From Chrysomallon squamiferum (taxonomy: Eukaryota; Mollusca; Gastropoda; Neomphalida; Peltospiridae), in assembly GCA_012295275.1 (NCBI GenBank), contig CM022666.1, positions 14,499,434-14,563,433 on the forward strand: a stretch of DNA of 64,000 bases, in the 5' to 3' direction. The notes under the pieces were generated by a model. That model searched no databases and was not told the origin of the DNA. It saw only the letters and a program-made list of their open reading frames with translations. Position 1 is the first letter of the stretch. Each line of letters starts with the position of its first letter. Of the stretch, positions 26,390-37,964 are shown one piece after another. The translations under genes were made by a program, and so were the position numbers.

Positions 26390-26830
26390 ATACACTAAAC
26401 TATGTATATATACTATACTATACTATATATACAGATTATGCTATAAATTATAATAACTACTATTACTAGTAATACATTGAAACTATTATTACTAATACAC
26501 AATATGTATATACACTTTACTATACTATAAATACACATTGTTATAAATTATAATAACTACTATTACTATCAATACAATGTAACTATTAGTACTAATACAT
26601 AATATGTTTATATACACTACACTATACTATAAACACAGATTATGCTATAAATTAGAATAACTATTATTATCGAGTAAATACTACTACTGTACTATTACTA
26701 GTAAGACGACGACTACAATTCATATGTAACATGCTATATACAATACACTATACTATAAACACAGATTATATATACTATATATATTATAAACACAGGTTAT
26801 GCTATAAATACAGTTTTTACGATATGACAT
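26390..26830 (+). repeat. Approximately 100-bp satellite, short array
   Basis: About four units of the satellite seen in a longer array at 38690-39730. Shared parts are ACTATACTATAAA.ACAGAT, TATGCTATAAATTATAATAA and CTACTATTACTA. The 3' flank (26830-27110) is also shared with 39720-39990, and its later part with 56520-56700, so satellite and flank were duplicated together. Confidence 0.8.
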
Positions 26831-27439
26831 TTCTTCTAGTTAATAATATAATAAAATGTATAAGGTTGAAGAAAAACGGAGATTACTCAACTTGTATTCT
26901 GTAATATGAAATAAATAAATAAATAAATACATAAATGAATAAATAAATAAAACTTAAAGAGTTGAAACAAAAATTGAATGAATAAAAAAAAGTTGATCAT
27001 AAACAGAGAGAGAGTTTTAAAATATTGTTCTTGAAATAATGATAACAAAATGTTCATTGGAACTTGAAAATTTTATTTTTTGTTTTAAAAGTAGTTTCAT
27101 CGCAGGAATATATATAATTTCTCAATTTATGTTGATGTATGTCTAACATATATATGATTATACTTTCATGAAAATAAAATCAGTATATCAGAGACGGTAT
27201 ATTGTAATTTTCCATGAAATATAAGCAAAGTACTATGCAGGTCGCTGATGGGAAATTATGAAAAGACATATTAATACAGACATAAAAAAAATCGTATAAA
27301 AGTTGTGGTTATTTGAAAAAAAAAGATCAGTTTTCAATACAGATTTACCCTGTTATGTCTTAACACACTGCACGTTTGTCAAATATAAACCTAATATATA
27401 TATAAAATAACAAGCAAACAAAACAAAACAACAACAAGA

Positions 27440-27910
27440 AAACAACCTCAAAAGGCTTAGTAATGCTATCACAGAAGTTAATACAAACCGTAACAGGAGA
27501 TGTGGGACAGCCAACTCGATCATTATTATCTGGCATATGAAACAAAACTTCTCTTTGTTTGGGTTTCGATTCATGAACAGAAAGTTTCTAGTGGATAAAG
27601 AAGAAAGATGACAGGAAAATAAACTTTATGTCGCTTTCTAGTTGAACCAGGCAAGTGAATTGACCCTTTAACCTGTGACTTGCACAATGGCAGATACTCT
27701 TTACCTTGTAAATACCATGTAATCCGTGTACAAGATTATACCAGTTTAAAGTGTAATAGGAGAAATAGATAACGTAAAAAAATTAGTCATACTTCCAAGA
27801 TATTTAATTATTGTTTAGAGCGACCTGCCACTCTTATGTATAATAATTTAATAATTTACAAAATCTGTCTACGTCTCCATTTTACCCGTTCGCAGCTGAA
27901 GTGATGGTGT
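27440..27910 (+). repeat. Repeat R family member with readable frame
   Basis: Related to 22620-22860 and 57240-57620. One frame reads VSNA... as SNAITEVNTNRNRRCGTANS, IIIIWHMKQNFSLFG and FRFMNRKFLVDKEER before TGA. The other copies give VSNVTTVVNRNRIRR and ALFGFICMDRKFLVD at matching places. Conservation of amino-acid sense between diverged copies hints at a former coding exon of a mobile or multicopy gene, unidentified. Confidence 0.45.
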
Positions 27911-28044
27911 GCTGTAGTGTTCTTAAAGTATCAATGGATAATATCAGTAATAATAATATTTTTATTCAGTTCTATTTAGCTGTGTCTGTCAGTGATTTTT
28001 AACAGTTTTAATAGTAAATTATTTTAAATTGAGGACCCGCCAAA

Positions 28045-28340
28045 AATGTGTTATTGTGCAAGTCACGGGTTCACAAGTCAAGTACCCGGGGTTACGATTT
28101 TAGCAATCAGGCAACTTGCAATGAACTCCAACCTGTCTGAATGTAACGACTGTCACCGTAGTATTGCCCTATGTGTGTGTGATTGGATATAAGAGTATGT
28201 ATGTGTATCTACGTGTATGTACTATAACATATATTCTGCTCGTATAAAAACACGGGTAATTACTTCTGTTTGCAAATAACCAATGACCACTTTTCACATT
28301 GCTGATTTAACATTTTATTGATTTTAGAAACCTTGTTTAA
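28045..28340 (-). repeat. Inverted member of the GTTGGAGTTCATTGCAAG repeat
   Basis: Reverse complement of this stretch matches 23450-23750 and 55370-55860, including the GACTTGCAC and GAAAAGTGGTCATTG blocks. It lies in the opposite orientation to its relatives. Confidence 0.6.
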
Positions 28341-28508
28341 TAACTAACACTGTAAAAAACTGTACGTAAGATGATATAACGACTTTAATAAATACCAAAG
28401 TTACAAAGTGTGTTTGTAACAGCAAGAAGGTCTAAAAGAAAACTTGATTATATCTCAGGTATTGTATTTTTAATTTGTAAAATTAGCCTTTTAATTCATT
28501 CGATATCA

Positions 28509-28620
28509 TTACCGCTGTAGTACTAATAGCAGTGGTTGTTGTGGTGGTAGTAATAGTAGTAGTATTAGTATTATTATTATTATTAGTAGTAGTAGTAGTA
28601 GTAATAATGATAATAATAAC

Positions 28621-28657
<37 letters not shown>

Positions 28658-28660
28658 TAA
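28509..28660. repeat. GTA/ATA trinucleotide array
   Basis: Mixed GTA, TTA and ATA units about 500 bp upstream of the TRIM coding start. The Leu-rich frame on the minus strand is an artefact of the repeat. Confidence 0.9.
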
Positions 28661-28986
28661 ATTCAGTAGTGCATTGCGGTACACGGGTCAATTTTCGTCT
28701 TGCACTTGCGCAGTGACATCAAGACTTGTTAGAGGATGGTAAACGAAATGAGCAGATTTTGTTTTGGAAGTTTACTGTTTCTTTAAGATAGGTTTAAAAT
28801 AACTGTTATCATCAAAGCCTCTGGCAGAGCTCCTACCCAGAGTTCACTAGGAAGATGTAAAGTTATGTTGTACAAACAAGAATGGCTAGGATAAACCAGT
28901 CTGCTGAATATATATTTTGTAATAAAATAATTACTTTTTTTTTTATGTGAGAAAAATACTAACAATAAGAATCCATCTCATTTCAG

Positions 28987-29166
28987 ATTAAGCCTGAAAC
29001 AGCTTAACCTAAAATTTCATAGTACAAGAAAGTTTGAACAAGACAGAATGTCTGAAAGGAATACTGACTCGAAATGAAATTATTGGACGCGTCTGAACTA
29101 TGCAACAAATTTGATCTTCAGTGAATACACACTACTAGAACAAATTGAAAAATTCGACCATAGACA
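28987..29166 (+). promoter_or_regulatory. Probable 5' leader of the TRIM gene with two overlapping uORFs
   Basis: A good acceptor (CATCTCATTTCAG ending at 28986) suggests the leader begins here after an upstream non-coding exon. It holds a 9-codon uORF (29048-29077) and a 16-codon uORF (29074-29124). They overlap at ATGA, so the first stop and second start share bases. Both end before the main ATG at 29167. This would damp translation if the leader is transcribed as predicted. Confidence 0.4.
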
Positions 29167-30538
29167 ATGGCGGAAGCGGTTGCCGTTCCTTTGCTCGAAA
29201 TAAAAGACGAGTTCGTGATTTGTGAAGTGTGTTTAGAATATTTTGACGAGGCCGGTAGAATGCCTCATCTTTTGCCTTGTAACCACACCTTTTGTTATCA
29301 GTGTCTGGAAGCTCTTTCGCAGAAATCAACGGAAGGTATAACATGTCCGAACTGTCGGAAACTGTGCCCTGTTGAAAACAGCATTGAGACAACATTTCCT
29401 AAGAATAAAACTATTCGTAACCTTGTTGAGTACATTGCACTAAAAAACAATCCGGAGAAAGTTATGTGCAAGAAATGTCCCAACAGTTCTGTGGCAACTC
29501 TGCACTGTCTCGACTGTTCTGAGCCGATGTGCGAGTTTTGCTCTGGATTCCATAACAAGTTTACAATTTCACAACATCACAAGACTGTTCCAATATCCCA
29601 GTTGTCAGAAAGCGACTTTTTCCATCACCCAGATATTTGCGAGCAACACAGCAATATGAAAAAAGAACTTTTCTGCAAAACCTGTTCGTTAGCTGTCTGT
29701 TCGTCCTGCGTTCTTGTAGGACATTTCAGTCACACGCTGTCTAACACTAAAGATGTCTACGATGAACATAAAGAACGAATCAAAACTGCCTTGAGTGATT
29801 TAATTGAATCAAGAAAACATTGCACATCATACAGAGAGAAACTAAATGAAGAAAAGAACACACTTGATAAAATACAGCACGATCTTGTAAATGAGATTGA
29901 TGAAATGCACAAGACAATAGTAGACAAGATCAGTGTCGTCACAACACAGATGAAGGAAGACGTAGTGTCCAATGTAAGAAAACAAAAATCTGACAGAGAT
30001 GAACAGCTGGAAGTTGTGGAAAAGACAGAAAAGTTAAACGATGAACATTTTCTTTATTGTCAAAAAGTATTACAATTTGCGACAGAGATTGAACTTATCG
30101 AGACGTCAGGAATGCTCGAAAACAAAACAAAATCTTTGTCGCTTTCACTGCCTGAACTGCAAATAGAGAATGTTAATGTAGATTTCAAGCTTTTAAAACG
30201 TGTTGAAAGAAGCTTAGACAAGTCAGCAATCTTGTATAACGTCTCGCAGTTCCGTCCTTACATTGAGTTGTCTGACGTTGGAACGGGACAAGTCTCCGAC
30301 GTTCTCAAATACACACTGTTCTTAGAAGAACATGATGATGAAAATATAAAAATAGATGCCGTTATCGAACCGCCTGGAGGAAACGAGCCAGCTGTAAAAC
30401 AAACGTTGACTTCTGTTTCTGCTATTACTGGAAGTTTTCAGTTCAAACCCGAGGTGACAGGTCCGCACAAAATCTCACTCACTGTGAACGGAGAAAACTT
30501 AGAAGAGGAACAGTTTGTGTTTCACAGCAGAGAAAACG
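29167..30538 (+). CDS. TRIM-type E3 ubiquitin ligase, exon 1 (RING, B-boxes, coiled coil, filamin-like)
   Basis: Encodes 457 residues plus one base. The RING finger (residues 19-63) has the full C3HC4 set: C19, C22, C38, H40, C43, C46, C60, C63. B-box 1 runs from C101/C104 to about H138. B-box 2 (158-189) has C158, H161, C170, C173, C178, C181, H186, H189. A coiled coil covers about 195-320, followed by a filamin-type repeat at about 370-455 (GSFQFKPEVTGPHKISLTVN is the signature end). By family, the RING recruits E2 enzymes for ubiquitination, the coiled coil dimerises and the C-terminal domains choose targets. The start follows GACA, and the ATG is the first in this frame. Translation could run on to 30762, but the tail is Met/Tyr/Cys from a TATG microsatellite. 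The consensus donor GTGAGT at 30539 in phase 1 therefore marks the exon end. It is the only RING exon in the window. Confidence 0.9.
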
Positions 30539-32062
30539 GTGAGTTCGAAATAAATTCTTTATTGTTTAAACATCTTGAAAATAACATAAATATCAGGTTC
30601 TTGGTTCGAAGAATTTTTATTTATGCATGTATATGTATGTTTGTATGCATGCATGCATGTATGTATGTATTTATGTATGTATGTATGAATGTATTTATGT
30701 ATAATTTCTGTCCGATAAATGGCGTCACGGGATCAGTAGATAAAACCGATTGCTTCAAATAATTTTATTTATTTGTTTATATTTCATTATTCAGAAAATG
30801 TTAGTCGCTAGTAAGAACATGTTTTTAAGTAATCTAATAATTTGTTTGCAAATAAAACTAATTTTATTATCCATTTAAGTACTTACCACTATCAATACGG
30901 CCGTCAAAATCGCGTAACTATACAAGATGCATTATCATGGCAGCCACTGAGTTACAACCACATCACGACACTGTCGACACTTACTGTCACTATCAGTGTA
31001 ATAATAGTTTGACTACTTTTATTTTCTTGTGCAGTTTCGGTTAATGACAGTGTATAAAAATATAGTACAGTTATAAAATGTCTGGACTCCGCCTTTATTT
31101 TCTGATTAAGCCTAACGTTTAAATAAATAAATAAATAAATCAATCAATAAAAAAATTCATCGAAATTAATTGTTATTGTTGTTTTCAGTCGGCAGATTTT
31201 ACTTTTAGGGCATTTTTTAACAGCACCTACAACAGCGCATGGTTGTTTTAAGCAATGTTTTTAAGTTTTTAATAAATCGTGTAGAAAGTTAGTAATGGTA
31301 ATATGAAAATAAAAATAGTACATCACTTATGCGTTTATTATTCTATTTATAAAAATTGACTATAGAGATAGGATTCCTATAATTTAAAAGTAGGACAGTA
31401 TCCAATAACTGGTTCAAACTGGTGCACATGTATGATATTTATAAATCGTCTGCTGAAGTGTTGTGGAGAGATCACCATTACCGTAATAACCTACAATATC
31501 GTCGTACTGTCAATGTTAATCGTTGTTTCATGACAACTGAACATATACAATATGGCCACAGTTAAGTCAGTATCCAGTGAAATGAGTAATGGACATTTAC
31601 GAGAAAAAACATGCAGCTACAAATATGTATTACATTTACTGTAAGATATATAAATAGTATCTGCAATAGAAATTGTTCATTTAATACAAATTGTGCTTAT
31701 GCATCCTTTGAAAAGTCAGATCTCAGCGTTGCAGGTTACAACATTTGCGGTTAACACAACAACTATTTGACTTTCTGCGAATTATAGGTGCGCGTACGTT
31801 ACATTTCATGCGCTCAATGCTAAATTTAGTAAATACTTATCATGTGATCAATTTTCTAACAAACAACTGAGCTCTGGAAGTGAAACTTGGCTGCCAGCTT
31901 ACAACTCGCGTTTGTTAAACTTACTGAAATTGATATTCATGGAACTCTAAAACACAGACGATTATTTTGTCTGCAAAATTCTCACGATAAACGGCAAATG
32001 AAACTCGATGAATCCAAAATTTTTTACTCGATTGCTGAATTAAAATTAATCACTCTTATTAC

Positions 32063-32101
<39 letters not shown>

Positions 32102-32424
32102 CTATTTATTTATTTATTTATTTATTTATTTATTTTGTTAAGTATCAGTAATTGATTTTTGAATGATTGTTTATTTTTCCTTTAAGTGTTGATTACATTC
32201 AATGGAGAAAATACCAACAGTGGTCACATGATAGATAACTTTTGTTTTCAGTCAAATCACAGCTATACAAACTAAGAATTGTTTTTTTCTGTTTCAAATA
32301 TCCGAGTTATTTATTGTCCCTGATTAGTATCTCCAACACTTTTCTGGAATGGGCTCAAAGCTTTCGCTGAGTTTGTGTATTTCAGAAAATTGTGGTTAAA
32401 AATCAAATGCTTGTAGTCATTTTA

Positions 32425-32472
<48 letters not shown>

Positions 32473-33483
32473 GCCTATGTGTGAGTTTGTATGTATTTAT
32501 ATGACTATACATATATCACACACCATTATACTTTTTTTACAAACTATATTTTTAAAATATTTAAGACTGAAAAATCATGTTTAAAGAAAATTATTCTCTG
32601 CTGTTCAGAGTTGTTAGGCACATATGTGTTTTTTTTTCTTTTTTCTTTTTTTTTTACAGTGACATTTTAACCACCTTAAAATGCAATAATATGACTCTCA
32701 ATACTTTAAAAAAAAAAAAAAAACATCTAAACTTCAAACGTAAATTATTCGAAAATAAAATAAAATAAAATAAAATTTAACCCATTGAGGAAAAAAAAAA
32801 AAAAAAAAAAAACACGTTGCTCTTTAATCAGACACTGTGTCCTAATTCTGTAGCTTCAGGCATGTGGGCGGAGCTACTGTTTACAGTGCATCTAAAAATA
32901 GACGCAGTCTGCAATTTGTATAAGCGCTGTAACAGAAAAATAAAAACATAAAATAAAGAACAAAAAGCAAAGTTTATTTGTTATTTTAAACAATAATTTT
33001 TCATTAATACTAATTTGATGTCGGTGGCATTTCGAGCATTGTCATCGCGTGACATTTTATTTTGTGTATAAAACAATTTCGAAGTACATTCATGGTTCAA
33101 CATTGATTAAACGTTATTATTATGGTTACTACGGTAGATTTTATTTCTACGTAAGCTGACCTACTTATAACGTCGAGTCGCGTGTCTTGTCTGGTTCGAG
33201 CTCATTTTGAGAAGCGAACATCGAGGCGGTATTTTTCGTTGTTAACAGGTTCACACATTTTGACTGAATTTATAGATTTTGTATAGATAAGTAGATAACG
33301 TGTTTTCAGTTTTATTTAGTAGTTAATATTTTAATAGTTCTGTCATTCAGTATTTTTCTTTTTCACACTTCTATTCCTAATTTGTAAAGTAATAAAAGTT
33401 TTACTTCTAATTTTTCTTTTACTGGCACTAATACTATTACTTCTGAATTTACGGTTGTTATAATAATAATAATAATAAATTAA

Positions 33484-33531
<48 letters not shown>

Positions 33532-33539
33532 ATTTACAG
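30539..33539 (+). other. Intron 1 of the TRIM gene
   Basis: A 3001-bp intron inferred from GTGAGT at 30539 and TTTACAG ending at 33539. It holds a TATG/GCAT microsatellite (about 30622-30700), AAAT runs, the right inverted-arm boundary at 31336, the conserved block at 31913-32060, a TTA array (32050-32101), a CA array (32430-32462), poly(A) runs and an ATA array before exon 2. The duplication boundary lies inside this intron, so the duplication copied only exons 2 and 3. Confidence 0.7.
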
Positions 33540-33617
33540 AATCACCCGAAACAAGAAAACTTCTGTGTTTAAAACCTGAACCTGTCAGTCACAGAGGAAT
33601 CTACAGAGAAGTTTCAT
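33540..33617 (+). CDS. TRIM gene exon 2, linker
   Basis: A 78-bp, phase 1-1 exon. The last base of exon 1 plus AA gives Glu, then 25 codons from SPETRKLLCLKPEPVSHRGI to YREVS. It is flanked by TTTACAG and GTAAGT. It links the filamin-like repeat to the SPRY domain and is protein-identical to the left-arm exon. Matching phase with both neighbours is the main support for the gene model. Confidence 0.8.
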
Positions 33618-33996
33618 GTAAGTAACAATTTTTATTTATTTACTTCTAAATATAATAATGATAAAAAATACATGATGATAATGTTGATAAAGACAACAAT
33701 AATAAAAAAAATAAATCATTTTTTTTTAAATATTTAATTATAATGATAACAATAATTCTTTTTTTTTTTTTAAATAAATATTTAATTATCAGTTTTGTAT
33801 ATTGAAAGTAAACAACATTATAATAAAATTTAAATACAGAAACAAATTATTTTAATAAAACATTTTATTTATTTACTTTCATTTTTTAAGTGTAAAAACA
33901 CAAGTTTTAAAATTGTATTTGATTGTTAACAATTGTATAAAGTGACAGTGCAGTTTGTAAAAGTGAAATATTTAACAACATATTTTATTTTCACAG

Positions 33997-34643
33997 TGAC
34001 ACCAATGAAGTTTTCAGAAAAAACACTAAACTGGGAGAAATGTTGTATTAATGAAAACAAGGAATTAGTTAACAAAAGATCTGTAGAAGAAAACCAAAAT
34101 GAAGACAGGATGAAAGTTATGAGTGGAGTAACAGGTGACAGAAGTTTTACAGAAAACAAATGTTACATTTGGGAAAGTGAAATAACCTGTCACATTTTAG
34201 AAAGTGGAGAACTGAATTACGTAGCAGCTCAGATTGGAGTCTGTGAAGAGAGAGACTGCGATGAGGACATTCGAATAGCTAGTAATAAACATGCTTGGGG
34301 TGTTAGTTTTAGTTCCTGTAAACAACACAACAAAATGTGTTTTCTTGTTTTCTCCTGTGGTGAACGTAAGTGTCATAGTCCAGTGTGTGACTATAAAACA
34401 AACACACTAGTCCACACATCACTTACACTAGTACTAGACACACAAAGTAAAACACTGCACACAATAAACACAGACACTAACACACTTGTACACACACTGA
34501 CTGATGTTGACGTGTCACAACCTTTGATACCTGTGTTTGCTGTTTACAATTCTGATTATTTTGATGTGAAAGTGAAAATTATACCTGATTTATCAAAGAA
34601 TTCCACTTTGCTGAAACTGATCTCTTCTTTAATCTGCCCATAA
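33997..34643 (+). CDS. TRIM gene exon 3, SPRY/B30.2 domain
   Basis: After the acceptor TTTTCACAG, TG completes Leu and the frame runs LTPMKFSEKTLNW... to TAA at 34641-34643, about 214 residues. SPRY features: CYIWESEI (yWEv-like), VAAQIGVC, HAWGVSF, LTLVLDTQSKTLHTIN, HTLTDVDVSQPLIPVFAVY. In TRIM proteins this domain recognises substrates or pathogen components. AATAAA at 34757-34762 is a suitable poly(A) signal. Joined to exons 1 and 2 the product is 698 residues. Compared with the left-arm SPRY exon, about 28 codons change the amino acid and about 10 are silent, plus one codon gained. The changes are concentrated between CYIWES and SCGERK and in the YNSDY loop. Confidence 0.85.
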
Positions 34644-34756
34644 AGTAAAATTATTTAACAAAACAGTAATTACTTTAAAAACAAACAACAAAAGTAAATT
34701 TGTAAAGCAAACAACTGTCTGTCTGTCTGTTATTGTTTATCTCTGTACTTTATTTA

Positions 34757-34762
34757 AATAAA
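34757..34762 (+). terminator. Poly(A) signal of the TRIM gene
   Basis: AATAAA 114 bp past the stop codon. The equivalent place in the left arm reads AATACA. Confidence 0.55.
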
Positions 34763-34799
34763 CTAAATATAAATATTCTCCGTAACAAACACAGGCTAT

Positions 34800-35050
34800 C
34801 AGTTTCATCCACACATACAGACATATTTATACACACACACATACAGATGTACACACACACACAGACATACAGATGTACACATACACACAGACATACAGAT
34901 GTACACACACACACAGACATACAGATGTACACACACACACAGACATACAGATGTACACACACACAAACACAGTCACACACAGGCATACAGATATACACAC
35001 ACACAAACACAGTCACACACAGACATACAGATGTACAGTTGTACACACAC
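34800..35050 (+). repeat. 24-bp minisatellite (ACACAGACATACAGATGT core)
   Basis: Roughly ten imperfect units of CACACACACAGACATACAGA followed by TGTA. The left arm has only two or three degenerate units (about 2090-2170), so the array expanded after duplication. Unique arm sequence resumes to about 35690. Confidence 0.9.
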
Positions 35051-35888
35051 ATGGACTATTACACTTACTATCTAAATTATTTGTAAAAGTAATAAATTTG
35101 TAAATTTTCAGTTTTAAATCTCATTAGAAGTAATCCTCAGTCTACAGTGTCTCTCTACATCTCCACTCCATGTTGACTATCTAGTCTACTTTGTTAATTA
35201 GTTAACTCTTTATGTGCTGTGTACCTGTGTTTTTGTGAAGAGTAAATTAACTGTTTGAACACATTACACTGTATTACAATACACCTTGTGTAACAGGTAA
35301 ATGTTTCACTTTATATTTCTGATTTAAACTGAAATGAAGTTTTTATTTTATACACTTAAACTGTGATTTCATTTAAATAATGATTGAAAGTAGACTAGAA
35401 TTTACATAGTTGTTATTAGAATGAATTGCTGATGTGATATTTCATATATTTATTGTTACTGCAGTAAATTATGACAACAGTAATGTTTTGTGCAATGTGA
35501 CATTACTGAATTGTGTACTTCATTTAACAGAAGAAATTTTCAAAATTTTGTTTCAATTTTTGTTTATTTAATGCTTATTAATTTGATGTCAGAATTATTT
35601 ATTGATTTAAAAAAAAAATAATAATAATAAATGTGATGTTCTAAAAACTGATTTTTGTTTTTACTGCTAAATATGTATAATGTTTATATAGAAAATGATT
35701 GCTGTGTTATTTTTCATTCATTCCTTCTTTGTTTCCTTCCTTAGCTTTATATTTATTATTAGTATATTTTTATTGTATTTATTTATTTGATTTTAACTTC
35801 TTCATTCTTTCCTGTATTCTGTCATTCAGCTTTTTTGTTTTTCTTTACATTTGTTTCTTTTTTCTTCTACAATCTTCTCTTTTCATTT

Positions 35889-35893
<5 letters not shown>

Positions 35894-35954
<61 letters not shown>

Positions 35955-35990
35955 GAGAGACAGACAGACACACACACACACAGCTAGTTC
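35894..35990. repeat. (CA)n microsatellite
   Basis: CA units interrupted by GACAGAGAGACAGACAGA. This is the equivalent of the GT tract at 1200-1237. Confidence 0.95.
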
Positions 35991-36159
35991 AAAGCTGATT
36001 TAATTACAGTTAAATTATAAACGTTTGTACAAAATGTTTATTTATTTATTTATCTGTTTGTCTGTCTATCTGCCAGTACTTCTGTTTGTCTGTTTCCTTG
36101 TTTGATGTCATATATTCAGTATTCTTTAGTTTGATATTTTATTTGTTTGAGGAACCTTT

Positions 36160-37399
36160 ATATCATCAATCTAGTGATTTTAGCTGTGTCAGATATCTGT
36201 ACTATTGCTTATTAATTTTAACTTGTAGATTTTAATAAAATAAAAGTGTTTTTTTCTTAGAATAAGACACAGAAGCTGCTGCTGAAACCAAAAAGAAATA
36301 TCCTATTTCACATTATCAAAGTACACGTTAGAGTCTGATTCTCTGTGAGAGTACATCACAGGTGTTCAGAGTGGATTGTTAACAACTTGTTTGTGTTTCT
36401 TCATGTAAAATCAGTGTGTTTGTTTTCAGTACAATTCGAGAGTTGGAGCCTGAGCTGGATTATGAGAAACTTTGACGAGAGAAACTGAAAGCCCAGTTGG
36501 ATGAATACAGGAGGGAAATGTTCTGTCTTAACTCTCAAGTAGAAAACTTCACTGTAGTGAGGGACATACTTTTAATCTTCATTAGCTCTTTAAAAATAAG
36601 TAAATAAGTAAATGATCAAATAACTAAGTAAATGCCTATATAAATAAATAAATAGGTAAATAAATAAATTAGTTAATAAAATCAATACATTTATAAAGAT
36701 AAATAAAAAATAAGTTCAGGAATGAATGAATGGGTAAGTGAAAGAATAAATGAGACTGAGTGAATAAGTAAATTAGTGAATGAAAGAATGAATGGTTTTG
36801 GAATATATTTTAGCTTTACCATATCATCATAATTTGGATTTTTCATTTTTAATTAACTATTATTATAATCATTTTAAAGAAAGGAACAGTCTGAAAGCAG
36901 CTATAGAAATAATGAAATTAATGTACATAACATTAAAAAAAGAACAGTCTTCTTGTGAACCTGTCAATCTATTTATCCATGGACTGACACACCAACCTGT
37001 CTGTCTATCTGTCTGTATATCCATACTTCCACTCAGCCAGCAATCACCTTCTCGTCCATCCATCGTTCTGTGTAGCTATCTGTATCTTTCTTTCAACCTG
37101 TTTGTTTTTTGTCATTCTGTCAGTCTTGGTGTCTCCACATTCACCTCCCTCTCTGTCTGTGTGTCTGTGTGTCTAACTGTGTGTTTGTGTTTCTGCAGGT
37201 TAGTGATGATGAGTATCACACCAGGTCAGGTCGTGTGAGGAGAAGAGCAGGCTCAAGTAAAAAGAAAAGTTGTGATGATGTCTGTGTTTTTGTCAGACGA
37301 AATTACTCATCTGTAAAAAGAACGTACTCAGCTCGACTTTTTTTAGATCAACTGAGACGTTGGAGAATTGTCGGCACTATTAACTGGCAGTTTGGATAG
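36160..37399 (+). pseudogene. Ankyrin/coiled-coil gene fragment, copy C
   Basis: Starts with the segment upstream of the acidic exon. At about 36277 the DNA jumps from the first bases of that exon (AAGACACAGAAG) straight into the LAAETKK exon, so the acidic exon and the first coiled-coil exon are deleted. The next exon (from 36430) reads TIRELEPELDYEKL, then TGA, then REKLKAQLDEYRREMF. A further exon at about 36880 is open (RNSLKAAIEIMKLMYITLKK). The terminal exon 37199-37399 starts as in other copies (VSDDEYHTRSGRVRRRAGSS) but its tail differs after CDDVCVFVRRNYSS. It abuts the end of the right inverted arm. Confidence 0.65.
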
Positions 37400-37929
37400 T
37401 TGTCTGCATTAGCTGACACTCAAGAGAGCTGTGTAGATTAATTGACACTTTGGAGAGTTGTGTAGATTAACAGATATTTTGGACAGTTGACTAGATTAAG
37501 TGACACTTTGAAGAATTGTTAAGGTTAAATTCAGTAATCAAGTATTTTGAGTTAAGTGAATTCTCCGCTGAAATAAAATACCGAAGATACTGTTATATTT
37601 GTTCGTTTTGTTGTTGTTGTTGTTTTGTTTTGTTTTTTCTTCTTTTTTTTCTTCCTTAATATTAACGGCTAAAATATGTAATATAGATAATATATAATTT
37701 ATATAAAAGTATATCATATAGGTTGTAAGTAATTTGAAATATATATCATAGATTGGATGTAATTTCTTTAACTCTTTTATATCCTGTAAGTTTATTTTTA
37801 ATTATAAAGTTTTTTTATTTTCTTCTTTCTCATTTTAGCATTTGCAACATTCGTATATTACAAAGTTGAATCAGAAAGAAAATAGTATAAATTTATAGAT
37901 TCTGTTTTAGTTTATTTCGTATAAAATAT

Positions 37930-37964
<35 letters not shown>

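Larger units (their letters stand above)
31336..36145 (+). repeat. Right arm of large inverted duplication (SPRY cassette)
   Basis: Reverse complement of 1025-5493, beginning at TTATTCTATTTATAAAAATT. It carries exons 2 and 3 of the TRIM gene, a 24-bp minisatellite, a CA array and the inverted copy of the 0.9-kb repeat. It ends in TTTAGTTTGATATTTTATTT near 36145. Here the arm is continuous with an intact first exon, so this side is the complete gene. Confidence 0.85.

Noticed and set aside
30539-30762. Read-through extension of TRIM exon 1 to 531 residues
   Set aside because: The added tail is a translated TATG microsatellite, and a consensus donor GTGAGT in the right phase ends the exon at 30538. 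An intron-retained isoform remains possible but unsupported.
34750-35052. Cys/Val-rich or His/Thr-rich frames after the SPRY exon
   Set aside because: They are frames across a 24-bp minisatellite, beyond the stop and poly(A) signal.
36869-37063. Minus-strand 64-residue frame over copy C
   Set aside because: It is antisense to the pseudogene exons and lacks conservation in the other copies.
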